DNA from: Succinivibrio dextrinosolvens | GTDB taxonomy: Bacteria; Pseudomonadota; Gammaproteobacteria; Enterobacterales; Succinivibrionaceae | Reading direction: 5' to 3' | DNA length: 64,000 nt | NCBI RefSeq assembly: GCF_900116345.1 | Contig: NZ_FPAH01000007.1 | Coordinates: forward strand, 35,029-99,028 | In this document: in pieces, positions 17,584-25,500 of the stretch | How the letters are laid out: every line of letters begins with the position of its first letter | How positions within the stretch are numbered: position 1 is the first letter of the stretch | Translations under genes and position numbers: made by a program | The notes under the pieces: model-generated | What the model saw: only the letters and a program-made list of their open reading frames with translations | What the model was told of the DNA's origin: nothing | Database searches by the model: none

Positions 17584-18387
17584 ATGAGAGCTACTGACAA
17601 TCTCAAACTAGGGTGTACCTGCTTCGGAAATCCAGATGCGCAACCTCTTGTTATCACTCCAGGCTGGGCCACAGATCATAATTTTCTGATACCTTTCGCC
17701 GAATTATTCAAGGATTACTATCTAATCCTGGTGGACATGCCTGGCTACGGCAAATCAAAAGAACTCTCAAAATTCGCCACAGACCTGAGACATGGTGCCA
17801 ACCTTCTTTTAAATACAGTTCCAGATAACTGCATTCTTCTATCCTGGTCATTGAGTACCCTTGCCGCCTCCAGAGCCTGTGCTACAGACCAGCATGGAAA
17901 AATAAAGAAATTCATAACCCTCTGCGGCACTCCAAGATTCCCTGCAGATCCCTACTGGCCAGGATTTGACTATAAATACGTTTTAAAGTGTCTTAACCTT
18001 TTTGATGAGGGTAAAAATCTTCGTAATATCAAACTGTTCTTTAAGCTGCAGACTCAGAGTCATCTGCTGAGCAAAGAACAGAGTGCTTTTCTTTTAGACA
18101 GCTTTGAGAAAATGGGAGATATTCAAACTTCTGTGCTCAAAGAAGGTCTTATGAACATGGCTCATACAGACTATAGAGAGGCAATGCTCTCAATTAAGAT
18201 ACCTTGTCTCCATATCTTTGGCGGAAAAGACCGTCTGGTTAAGCCAGAACTTTCCAAAAAGCTGAATATTCCTCCTTTCCATCAGTGCTGTGTTCTTGAG
18301 AATTCTGCTCATACCCCATTCCTAAGTGAGCCGGATTTACTTAAGAAAGTTGTTACTTCTTTTATCGAAAAAAAACTAATTATCTGA
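17584..18387 (+). CDS. bioH: BioH-like alpha/beta hydrolase (pimeloyl-ACP methyl ester esterase)
   Basis: An alpha/beta hydrolase that by family would demethylate pimeloyl-ACP methyl ester in biotin synthesis. The nucleophile elbow is S-W-S-L-S (Ser89), against G-W-S-L-G in E. coli BioH, an unusual loss of both glycines. Other BioH landmarks remain: TPGWATDHN, DMPGYGKS, CGTPRFPADPYWPGF (like SSPCFSARDEWPG), the acid in GGKDRLV and the histidine in NSAHTPFLSEP. nfuA and greB-pckA nearby recall the E. coli bioH-nfuA neighbourhood. The ATG at 17584 is preferred to a GTG at 17572; GGAG lies upstream. Confidence 0.7.
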   Translation: MRATDNLKLGCTCFGNPDAQPLVITPGWATDHNFLIPFAELFKDYYLILVDMPGYGKSKELSKFATDLRHGANLLLNTVPDNCILLSWSLSTLAASRACATDQHGKIKKFITLCGTPRFPADPYWPGFDYKYVLKCLNLFDEGKNLRNIKLFFKLQTQSHLLSKEQSAFLLDSFEKMGDIQTSVLKEGLMNMAHTDYREAMLSIKIPCLHIFGGKDRLVKPELSKKLNIPPFHQCCVLENSAHTPFLSEPDLLKKVVTSFIEKKLII

Positions 18388-18475
18388 ATAAGTTAAATTT
18401 TTTCTTCTAAACTTTTTGTTAAAAAATACCGATAACATATGTAAGCGGGAGATCTAATTATTTTTTGGAAGAAAA

Positions 18476-19018
18476 ATGGACGTAGCAACTAGTACCATCT
18501 CAAATCTAGGAATAGCAAATATTCCTCATGCGGCTCAGGAAGCCCGCAGAGATAGTATTGCCCGCGATACCATTCCTCAAATCAATCACATCTCCAAAGG
18601 CCTTAATACTCAGGCCAATGCCCAGGGTAATGCCCAGCTTGCTCCTGCCAATTCCAATCTATATATCCAGGCCGATACTATTATCAAAAGCGGTCAGGAA
18701 AAGAAGGGCATCAGCCGTAAACAGAGCAAGGGAAAAGTTCAGAAGGAAGAGCAGACTAATACTTCAGCTGTATCTGAAAAGACAGCAGCCTCTGTCTCAA
18801 CCCTGTCTGGTAACAGCTTAGGAGAGAAGATTTCTGATCCTGCTGCTATAAAGGCAGCTTTAGGAGGAATATTCGGTGCAACCGGAGCTACCTATTCTCA
18901 GGAAGCCGATAGTAAGCGCGAGAAAGGAGAAGGCTTCTCCTCAAAGGTAATTGCTGAAACCTACAACAATATCGCACCGGACTTCTCTAAAGGTCAGCAG
19001 CTGGATGTCGAAGGTTAG
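18476..19018 (+). CDS. Uncharacterised 180-residue low-complexity protein
   Basis: I do not recognise a family. The sequence is rich in Ala, Ser, Gln, Asn and Lys and looks largely disordered: RDSIARDTIPQINHISKGL near the N-terminus, a Q/N/A stretch around 45-60, a basic K/R/Q patch around 75-90 and a glycine-rich helix-like segment (AAIKAALGGIFGATGAT) near 125-142. There is no signal peptide or membrane segment. GGAAG precedes the ATG at good spacing and a perfect terminator follows 24 bp after the stop, so it is very probably a real single-gene unit. Confidence 0.7.
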   Translation: MDVATSTISNLGIANIPHAAQEARRDSIARDTIPQINHISKGLNTQANAQGNAQLAPANSNLYIQADTIIKSGQEKKGISRKQSKGKVQKEEQTNTSAVSEKTAASVSTLSGNSLGEKISDPAAIKAALGGIFGATGATYSQEADSKREKGEGFSSKVIAETYNNIAPDFSKGQQLDVEG

Positions 19019-19042
19019 CTTTTTGAAGGATTAAAGGAAATG

Positions 19043-19072
19043 GTGGTTCGATTTAAGCGAACCACTTTTTTT
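19043..19072 (+). terminator. Intrinsic terminator after the 180-residue unknown protein
   Basis: Perfect 8-bp stem GTGGTTCG / CGAACCAC with a 7-base loop and seven T. It ends 5 bp before the greB stop, which converges from the other side. Confidence 0.9.
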
Positions 19073-19076
19073 GAGA

Positions 19077-19688
19077 TTAATGGACCAGAGTCTTAAGATA
19101 TTCCTGCTCGATTTTCTTCTGATCTTCCTCTGAAATCTCTTCAATCTGAACATCTTCATTGTCATCTGAAGAAAGAGAATTCTCAACAATCGGCATCTCT
19201 TCAAACCAGTCAGGCTTGGTATAGGAAATCTTATTTACAAACCAGGTCTTTTTACCCAGAGGAGTCTGAACAACAGCCTCGTCATCCACACTCTTTCCAA
19301 GGAGAGCTCTTGCCATTGGAGCGTCAACTGAAATACAGTTGGAGCGTCCGAAGATTTCATCTGAGCCTACAATATGGATCTGCATCAGGTTATCACCTTC
19401 CTCAGATTCGATTTCAACGTAAGCACCAAAGAAAACACGACCTTCCTGCTGCTTGTTGTACTCAATAACCTGTAGATCATTCAGACAGTGACGCAGATAG
19501 CGGATTCTTCTGTCTATCTGACCTAGAAGTCTCTTGTTGTAATGATAGTCAGCATTCTCAGAGCGGTCACCAAGACTTGCAGCCCAGCTTACCTTCTGAG
19601 TGATTTCAGGACGTTTAACTTCCCAAAGATAATCTAATTCCTTGTGAAGCTGTTCAAAACCTTCTCTAGTTATAAATGGCTTGCCCAT
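19077..19688 (-). CDS. greB: Transcript cleavage factor GreB, with acidic C-terminal extension
   Basis: Rescues backtracked RNA polymerase by stimulating transcript cleavage. The N-terminal coiled coil has the GreB hallmark WAASLGDRSENADYHYNKR with the acidic tip, then RRIRYL and the C-terminal FKBP-like domain with VEIESEEGD, DEIFGRSN and PMARALLGKSV. GreB is usually about 158-160 residues; this one is about 203, with an extra acidic tail (about 165-203) rich in Asp and Glu. The start at 19688 has GAGG upstream; the frame's first 10 codons read through the pckA terminator and are discounted. Confidence 0.93.
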   Translation of the reverse strand: MGKPFITREGFEQLHKELDYLWEVKRPEITQKVSWAASLGDRSENADYHYNKRLLGQIDRRIRYLRHCLNDLQVIEYNKQQEGRVFFGAYVEIESEEGDNLMQIHIVGSDEIFGRSNCISVDAPMARALLGKSVDDEAVVQTPLGKKTWFVNKISYTKPDWFEEMPIVENSLSSDDNEDVQIEEISEEDQKKIEQEYLKTLVH

Positions 19689-19698
19689 ATTGAACCTC

Positions 19699-19728
19699 AA
19701 AAAAAAGACCCGGCGCATTTACCGGGTC
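19699..19728 (-). terminator. Intrinsic terminator between pckA and greB
   Basis: GACCCGG / CCGGGTC stem (19707-19713 with 19722-19728) followed on the minus strand by eight T. The T-run abuts the GAGG of greB, so no separate promoter fits between them. greB would then depend on read-through or on a promoter inside pckA. Confidence 0.88.
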
Positions 19729-19756
19729 GTCTTTCAGTTTAATACCAAAAGTCAGA

Positions 19757-21364
19757 TTATAGCTGTGGACCAGCCTTTACTAACTCTGGGTTTAACTTAG
19801 CAAACTTGCCGAAGTTCTTGATGAAACGCTCAGCTAAGTCCTTAGCCTTAACATCCCAGTCAGCAGCATTTGCATAGGTGTCACGTGGATCTAAGATCTT
19901 AGGATCAACACCAGGTAAAGCTGTTGGAACCTTGAATGAGAACATTGGGATGGTCTTGGTCTCAGCCTTATCGATTGAACCGTCTAGGATTGCATCGATA
20001 ATACCACGGGTATCCTTAATTGAGATACGCTTGCCGGTACCATTCCAGCCAGTATTTACTAAGTAAGCCTTAGCGCCTGACTTCTTCATACGCTCAACAA
20101 GAACTTCTGCGTACTTGGTTGGAGGTAATGATAGGAATGCAGCACCGAAGCATGATGAGAAGGTTGGGGTTGGCTCAGTAATACCACGCTCGGTACCTGC
20201 TAACTTAGCAGTGAAGCCTGATAGGAAGTAGTACTGGGTCTGGCCTTCGTCAAGGATTGATACTGGAGGTAATACACCGAATGCGTCAGCTGATAAGAAG
20301 ATTACGCGCTTAGCAGCAGGGCCCTTTGAAATTGGCTTAACGATGTTGGTGATGTGGTTGATTGGGTAAGAAACACGAGTGTTCTCGGTTACTGACTTGT
20401 CAGCGAAGTCAATCTTACCGTTAGCATCAACAGTTACGTTCTCTAATAGAGCGTTACGCTTGATTGCGTTCCAGATGTCTGGCTCATTTTCCTTAGATAG
20501 GTTGATAACCTTAGCATAGCAACCACCTTCGAAGTTGAATACGCCATCATCATCCCAACCGTGCTCGTCGTCACCGATTAGAAGACGCTTTGGATCGGTT
20601 GAAAGGGTGGTCTTACCAGTGCCTGATAGACCGAAGAAAATAGCGGTATTTTCGTGGTTCATGTCAGTGTTTGCTGAGCAGTGCATTGCAGCAATACCCT
20701 TTAGAGGTAGGTAGTAGTTCATCATTGAGAACATACCCTTCTTCATCTCACCACCGTACCAGGTGTTAAGAATTAACTGCATACGCTCTGTTAGGTTGAA
20801 TACAACAGCAGTCTCTGAATTTAGACCTAGCTCCTTGTAGTTCTCAACCTTAGCCTTTGAAGCGTTTAGAACAACGAAGTCTGGCTTGAAGTTCTTTAAC
20901 TCTTCAGCAGTTGGACGGATGAACATATTGGTTACGAAGTGAGCCTGCCATGCAACCTCAACAACGAAACGGATTGCCATACGGGTGTTAGCGTTAGCAC
21001 CGCAGAAACCGTCAACAACGTATAGTTTCTTGTTTGATAACTCTTTACCAGCTAAGTCCTTTAAAACTTTCCATGACTCAGTTGATAGTGGCTTGTTGTC
21101 GTTCTTGAACTCATCAGTGGTCCACCAGAAGTTAGCCTCTGATGATGCATCCTTAACGATGAACTTGTCCTTTGGTGAACGACCAGTGTAAACGCCAGTC
21201 ATAACGTTAACAGCGTTTAACTCTGTATCCTGACCCTTATCAAAACCAGTTAAACCAGCTTTGGTTTCTTCAGCATATAGGGTTTCGTATGAAGGGTTGT
21301 GTACGATTTCGGTAGCAGAACTGATACCGTATTTAGCTAAATTAAGCTCGTCGAATAAGCTCAT
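19757..21364 (-). CDS. pckA: Phosphoenolpyruvate carboxykinase (ATP)
   Basis: Interconverts oxaloacetate + ATP and PEP + CO2 + ADP. In succinate-forming anaerobes it runs mainly in the carboxylating direction and is central to energy yield. 535 residues. The P-loop [11 protein letters not shown] and PEPCK-specific segments ([35 protein letters not shown] and [20 protein letters not shown] with metal ligands) are intact. The frame begins at a TTG (21376); the ATG at 21364 has GGAG seven bases upstream. Its own terminator follows. A 389-bp leader region separates it from divergent nfuA. Confidence 0.97.
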   Translation of the reverse strand: MSLFDELNLAKYGISSATEIVHNPSYETLYAEETKAGLTGFDKGQDTELNAVNVMTGVYTGRSPKDKFIVKDASSEANFWWTTDEFKNDNKPLSTESWKVLKDLAGKELSNKKLYVVDGFCGANANTRMAIRFVVEVAWQAHFVTNMFIRPTAEELKNFKPDFVVLNASKAKVENYKELGLNSETAVVFNLTERMQLILNTWYGGEMKKGMFSMMNYYLPLKGIAAMHCSANTDMNHENTAIFFGLSGTGKTTLSTDPKRLLIGDDEHGWDDDGVFNFEGGCYAKVINLSKENEPDIWNAIKRNALLENVTVDANGKIDFADKSVTENTRVSYPINHITNIVKPISKGPAAKRVIFLSADAFGVLPPVSILDEGQTQYYFLSGFTAKLAGTERGITEPTPTFSSCFGAAFLSLPPTKYAEVLVERMKKSGAKAYLVNTGWNGTGKRISIKDTRGIIDAILDGSIDKAETKTIPMFSFKVPTALPGVDPKILDPRDTYANAADWDVKAKDLAERFIKNFGKFAKLNPELVKAGPQL

Positions 21365-21753
21365 TTTTTTCTCCAAGTGTTATCTGAGAATAACTCAGGT
21401 TTTTGATAGGTTACAAATACGATTTTAGCAGTAAAAAGAAAACTTGTGCATATTTTTTATTAATTATTCGATCATTAATTATCATTTTTGAAAAAAATTT
21501 TAAAATTCAATACTGAAAAACATTGTCATAACCTATTTCTATGTTAAATTGTATAATGCACGGGTTCGCTGATTCCATGTGGCATAAATGCCCTTCTGTC
21601 ATTAGCTGAACCTTCCACGCCACAAGGTGGTTGCGCTTCTTTATAAAGGTTAATAAAGAAGAAAAAAGACTTTGTATTAATACAAATACAGCATTGCGCC
21701 AATTGATCACTTTTGGCAATTTCTTTAGCTTAGATTTTTATTTATAGGTTTTT
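21365..21753. other. Divergent intergenic region pckA / nfuA with palindromes
   Basis: No gene that I accept. The sequence holds a perfect 16-bp palindrome TTTGTATTAATACAAA (21671-21686), an 8-bp inverted repeat CTTCTTTA (21636-21643) / TAAAGAAG (21654-21661), and ATTGCGCCAA (21693-21702) facing TTGGCAAT (21713-21720). A TATAAT lies at about 21554-21559 toward nfuA. The palindromes look like operator sites in the nfuA leader. Confidence 0.5.
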
Positions 21754-22347
21754 ATGAGCAAAATCAGCGTTAGTGAGAAAGCACAGGAATACTTCCTGAA
21801 TATTATCAGCAAACAGAAAATGGAAGGCCTTGCTATTCGTCTTACTGCAACTAATGTAGGAACCCCTGGTGTTCAGTGCGGAATTCTGTACTGTCCAAAA
21901 GAGTACATCACATCAAATGATGAACACTTCCAGATGAAGGGTTTTGAAATTGTTATCGACAGTTCAGTTTCAGAATACCTTGATGGTTCTGTTATTGATT
22001 TAACCAAGAACGAGGAAGATGGCGAAGATCTATTGACCTTCCATGCTCCTAACTTAAACAAGCAGGATCTGCCTCCTGATGCAACCCTGTTTGACAGATT
22101 AAAGAGATTCATCGATGTTACCGTAAGCCCATCACTGGCATCTCACGGCGGTGCAGTTTCATTAGTTGATGTTACTGAAGACGGTGTGGTTAAGGTTAAA
22201 TTCACCGGTGGCTGTCTAGGCTGTTCAATGGTTGGAATTACCTTAAAGGAAGGCATTCAGACACAGCTGAATCAGGCATTCCCAGGTCAGATCAAGGATG
22301 TTGTTGATGTAACCGAGCATGAGGTTACCGACCAGACCTACGGTTAA
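21754..22347 (+). CDS. nfuA: Fe/S biogenesis protein NfuA
   Basis: Carrier that passes 4Fe-4S clusters to target proteins. 197 residues with two domains: an N-terminal degenerate A-type carrier domain (about 1-95, with GTPGVQCGILYCPK) and a C-terminal Nfu domain with SHGGAVSLVDV and GGCLGCSM, whose CxxC binds the cluster. A strong terminator follows. It is divergent from pckA. Confidence 0.95.
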   Translation: MSKISVSEKAQEYFLNIISKQKMEGLAIRLTATNVGTPGVQCGILYCPKEYITSNDEHFQMKGFEIVIDSSVSEYLDGSVIDLTKNEEDGEDLLTFHAPNLNKQDLPPDATLFDRLKRFIDVTVSPSLASHGGAVSLVDVTEDGVVKVKFTGGCLGCSMVGITLKEGIQTQLNQAFPGQIKDVVDVTEHEVTDQTYG

Positions 22348-22406
22348 CAGAAAAAGAAGGTTCCAGCCATCCCCAAACGACCGGGACCTCAATCCAATCA
22401 TCAAGT

Positions 22407-22440
22407 AAAGCAGCTAACATAGCTGCTTTATTTGTTTTTT
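22407..22440 (+). terminator. Intrinsic terminator after nfuA
   Basis: AAAGCAGCT / AGCTGCTTT perfect 9-bp stem with a 5-base loop, then ATTTGTTTTTT. Confidence 0.85.
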
Positions 22441-22455
22441 GAATCGCTATCTAGT

Positions 22456-23139
22456 TTACACTTCCTTAAGAACATACAGGTGAGCAGCAAAGTCACTGTC
22501 GCACTTGTCCATAATCAGACCTCTGTTCTCAAGATACTCTGCACTGAAAACCTGTCCGCTCATCTCATGCTTTACAGACAGTACAGAAGGGCACTCGTGG
22601 ACTACGCACTGATATTTTGCCCCCTTCTTTAAGCCCTTGAAACGGATCCTGGTTAGAGGCATTCCGTTCTGCACCAGATTTCTGAAATACATCAGAATCA
22701 CCTCACTCTGATCTTTACTTACAAAGGACCATGATGTTTCATTTCTGTCGCCTTCAAAAGGAGAAATCAGACGGATAAAGTCACCAGTCTGCAGAGTTTC
22801 ACGGTACTTTTTATAGATTCCGATCTGATACTTAACCTCTTCCTGCTCCTGTGGACTTAACTTACCTAAATCCATCTCGTAGCCAAAATTACCTGACATG
22901 GCACAGGTAAAGCGGGTCAGCATTGAGGTTATTCTGTTCAGCTGATGATTTGGAACAGCAGATACATGTGCTCCCATGGTTACAGGAGGATACATGTAGG
23001 AGGTACCATACTGAATTCTCTGTCTTGCAACCGCATCGGTATTATCGGAAGTCCATACCTGAGGCATGTAGCAGAGCATACCCATATCAAATCTGCGGCC
23101 ACCGCCAAAACAGCTTTCAAAAAGGATATTTTCAAATCT
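22456..23139 (-). pseudogene. Alpha-galactosidase (GH36), C-terminal remnant
   Basis: Remnant of a GH36 alpha-galactosidase, which hydrolyses raffinose-type sugars and galactomannan side chains. The frame covers about 227 codons: from ENILFESCFGGGRRFD through GMLCYMPQVWTSDNTDAVAR, YPPVTMGAHVSAVPNHQ and a C-terminal beta domain ending LYVLKEV. The part equivalent to the FESC...GGGRFD acid/base region survives, but a stop codon (23140-23142) replaces everything upstream, where a family member would have about 450-500 more residues. The break coincides with the start of plus-strand sequence leading to a truncated EIIA gene, so a rearrangement probably removed the 5' end. Confidence 0.82.
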
Positions 23140-23183
23140 TTAGGTGATTCTCTGGACAATATCGTACAAGCCTAAAACATAAC

Positions 23184-23738
23184 GTGCTGAACGGTGCTTT
23201 CTACAAGAACATGCTGTCAGCTCTGGAAGTATCTCGTTCAGAGGCTTTAGAGAAGAAGGCTCACAACCTGAAGGTTCGCTATGCTATCGACGAGGATGCT
23301 GTTTCAATTAAGATTCATGCAACCAACAAGACCGAGGCTATCAACATGCTGGTAGACAGCTTAAAGGATAATCCAAACATCGAATATCTTGAGGCTTTCA
23401 GAAAGGCAGTATTTGCCAGCGAAGCAGAATCCTCAACCGGTATTGCTGACGGTATCGCTCTACCACACGCAAAATCAAGCGTAGTTAAGAAGTCTGTAAT
23501 TGCGGTTGCTACCTTAGATACTCCAATTGACTTCGAGTCACAGGATGGTAAGGCTGTTGATACCCTGTTCATGATAGCATCTCCAGAGGATGCTGATGCT
23601 CACCTATCTGTAATCGGTAAGCTTGGCTTAATCCTGAACGAGGCAGCAAATGTCCGTGCAATCAAGGAAGTAACCAATACCTTAGATCTTGTTGATTTAA
23701 TCGGTAAAGCAGAAAAGAATGCTATTGCAGCCGGTTAA
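23184..23738 (+). pseudogene. PTS EIIA domain (fructose/mannitol class), 5'-truncated gene
   Basis: About 150 C-terminal residues form an EIIA domain of the fructose/mannitol class: AIDEDAVSIKIHATNKTEAI at the start and STGIADGIALPHAK with the phosphorylated histidine, then a full C-terminus. The first 36 residues (NGAFYKNMLSALEVSRSEAL and on) are not a normal EIIA start. The only start codons are a GTG at 23184 or an internal ATG, without a ribosome-binding site. Upstream, the frame is closed within 40 bp, beside the broken GH36 gene. I read it as a gene that lost its 5' end. A short functional product is possible; the 3' end has an intact terminator. Confidence 0.6.
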
Positions 23739-23774
23739 TATATAAACTTTGTCCAATCTCTGAAGAGAATTCCT

Positions 23775-23806
23775 GACCTCGATTTCCATATCGAGGTCTT
23801 TTTTTT
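23775..23806 (+). terminator. Intrinsic terminator after the EIIA remnant
   Basis: GACCTCGAT / ATCGAGGTC perfect 9-bp stem with a 6-base loop and eight T. Confidence 0.9.
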
Positions 23807-23906
23807 CACTCTAAGTAAAATCTAATCTATATCACGTATTCTTTTGTGGTCTTTTAAACACGATAAATAAGAGTTTTATTGGATAATAAAGATAGGAGAT
23901 TTTTTT

Positions 23907-24071
23907 GTGAGCTCAATCATATCTTTACCTTTAATCTATTTTGTATTAGGATCTGCATCCAACGCTCTGTTCCTGTTTGGTCTTACCAACGAGAACTCAC
24001 GCAACAACATGTTTAAACTTATTTTTGCAGTGATAGGAATAGCCTTTTATATCTGGGCTATAAAAAACTAG
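23907..24071 (+). CDS. Small two-segment membrane protein (54 aa), unknown
   Basis: A 54-residue frame starting at GTG, with AGGAG seven bases upstream, which is strong support for translation. It reads MSSIISLPLIYFVLGSASNA and on to FKLIFAVIGIAFYIWAIKN, giving two hydrophobic segments (about 4-26 and 36-52) joined by a polar turn (TNENSRNN). No family is recognised. The next small gene starts 8 bp after its stop, so the two look like a dicistronic unit behind the terminator at 23775-23806. Confidence 0.65.
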   Translation: MSSIISLPLIYFVLGSASNALFLFGLTNENSRNNMFKLIFAVIGIAFYIWAIKN

Positions 24072-24079
24072 GAAACTTA

Positions 24080-24277
24080 ATGACAAAATATAACGTTGTT
24101 AAAATTCAGAGAGGAGAAATCATGTATCTGGGCAATGGTGAAAACTGGATGACCTCACCTGCAGATGCAAAAGAATTCTGTGAAGAAACAGCACAGAAAA
24201 TCGCTCTAAACTACAACCGTCATTTCTGCGATTTAGGCGGTGAACACTATAACTACATCAGAGTTAGAGCCTCTTAA
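24080..24277 (+). CDS. Small uncharacterised protein (65 aa)
   Basis: 65 residues beginning MTKYNVVKIQRGEIMYLGNG, with no signal peptide or membrane segment, and mixed charge including EFCEETAQKIALNYN and GGEHYNYIRVRAS. AGGAAA lies just before the ATG. It follows the small membrane-protein frame by 8 bp. No family is recognised. It could be a partner of the membrane protein, but nothing in the sequence proves that. Confidence 0.55.
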   Translation: MTKYNVVKIQRGEIMYLGNGENWMTSPADAKEFCEETAQKIALNYNRHFCDLGGEHYNYIRVRAS

Positions 24278-24284
24278 TCCTTCT

Positions 24285-24318
24285 CGTCGTGAAGCTATTA
24301 CACAATAGCTCACGATAG
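24285..24318. other. Imperfect hairpin downstream of the small genes
   Basis: CGTGAAGCTATT / AATAGCTCACG stem with one bulged base and an ACAC loop, about 10 bp after the 65-aa gene. No T-run follows, so factor-independent termination is doubtful. Confidence 0.4.
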
Positions 24319-24465
24319 TACCCCCCCACTTCATTCAAACAAATCTATTCCTGATATTCAAAGAGATAACAGAATTCCTTTCTGAACACATGTGTACCGA
24401 AGATCGATTGGTAATTTCTAAAAGACTAATTAAGAGAAAAAAAAGAAAAGAAAGGCAATGTGAAT

Positions 24466-24487
24466 AATGCCTCTGGGTCGAGGCATT
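24466..24487 (-). terminator. Probable hairpin terminator after gpsA
   Basis: AATGCCTC / GAGGCATT perfect 8-bp stem with a 6-base loop directly at the gpsA 3' end. On the minus strand the pyrimidine/T-rich run (TTTCTTTTCTTTTTTTT) comes about 15 bases later, so it is not a textbook terminator. Confidence 0.5.
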
Positions 24488-24489
24488 TG

Positions 24490-25494
24490 TTATTCTGATT
24501 TAAGAGAACGGCCCAATAGTGACATAGCAGCATCCAGACCAGACTTACCGTTGTATATGATTTCATATACCTCATGGCAGATAGGCATCTGAACACCAGT
24601 CTTTTCACATAGATTGCGAACAACCTTACTCATGGTATAGCCTTCGACAACCTGACCGATCTTATCTAGGGCATCCTGACAGCTTAGTCCCTGCCCCAAG
24701 AAGAAACCGAATCTTCTGTTTCTGGACTGATTATCTGTACAGGTTAAAATCAGATCGCCCAAACCAGACAATCCCATAAAAGATTTCTCGGTTGCACCAA
24801 AGGCAAGACCTAGTCTTGTCATTTCAGCAAGACCTCTTGAAATCAGAGCGGTTCTGGCATTAGCGCCAAAGCCTAGTCCATCGGACAGACCTGCTCCAAT
24901 AGCAATAACATTCTTGATGGCACCGCCAAGCTGCATTCCCAGAAGATCAGAATTCTCATAAATTCTGAAGGTCTTGGTATGCATCAGCTCAATAAAATCT
25001 TTTATAAAATCACTGTTGGTTCCGGCAACTGCAATTGCGGTAGGAAGACCTTTTGCAAGCTCAACCGCAAAGGTTGGGCCTGAAAGAGCAGCCATTGGGA
25101 CATCAGATCCAAGCACATCGGTTGCAACCTCGCTTAAGAGCTTGCCTGTATTCAGATCCATACCCTTTGTAGCCCAGGCAATTCTATGATCCGAAGTCAG
25201 ATACTGTTTTATCTGAGTCAGCACATCAGCAAAGGTATGAGATGGAACAACCACCAGAATATCTCTGCAGCTGGACATTACCTCCTCTAGAGAAGAGGTA
25301 ACAGTAAGAGTTTCTTCAAATCGGATGCCAGGAAGATATTTGGCGTTTTCTCTTGAGGTCTGAAGAAGTTTTGCAGTCTCAGGCTTTCTGCACCACAGCA
25401 TCACAGGAAGCCCCTTTGATGCTGTAGACTGGGCCAGTGCGGTTCCGTAGGAACCTGCACCTATAACACCTAAGACACTATTAAAAATGCCCAT
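24490..25494 (-). CDS. gpsA: Glycerol-3-phosphate dehydrogenase [NAD(P)+]
   Basis: Makes sn-glycerol 3-phosphate for phospholipid synthesis in the cytoplasm. 334 residues. The Rossmann motif GAGSYGTALAQ is at the N-terminus, then WATKGMD, the substrate/catalytic segment GGAIKNVIAIGAGLSDGLGFG with the conserved lysine, and SGLGDLILTC. It starts 6 bp after the secB stop, as part of the yibN-secB-gpsA unit that recalls E. coli yibN-grxC-secB-gpsA, with grxC missing. Confidence 0.95.
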   Translation of the reverse strand: MGIFNSVLGVIGAGSYGTALAQSTASKGLPVMLWCRKPETAKLLQTSRENAKYLPGIRFEETLTVTSSLEEVMSSCRDILVVVPSHTFADVLTQIKQYLTSDHRIAWATKGMDLNTGKLLSEVATDVLGSDVPMAALSGPTFAVELAKGLPTAIAVAGTNSDFIKDFIELMHTKTFRIYENSDLLGMQLGGAIKNVIAIGAGLSDGLGFGANARTALISRGLAEMTRLGLAFGATEKSFMGLSGLGDLILTCTDNQSRNRRFGFFLGQGLSCQDALDKIGQVVEGYTMSKVVRNLCEKTGVQMPICHEVYEIIYNGKSGLDAAMSLLGRSLKSE

Positions 25495-25500
25495 AGTTAA

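Noticed and set aside
21507..21719. 70-aa minus-strand open frame between pckA and nfuA
   Set aside because: No ribosome-binding site or family resemblance, and it overlaps the likely nfuA control region.
22945..23175. Plus-strand 76-aa open frame across the GH36 remnant
   Set aside because: Most is the reverse of GH36 codons. Only the last dozen residues (after the junction) might derive from a former PTS gene, which is not enough to call.
24298..24329. Terminator for the 65-aa gene at the AATAGCTCACG hairpin
   Set aside because: No T-run follows; a run of seven C comes instead. Listed only as a hairpin.
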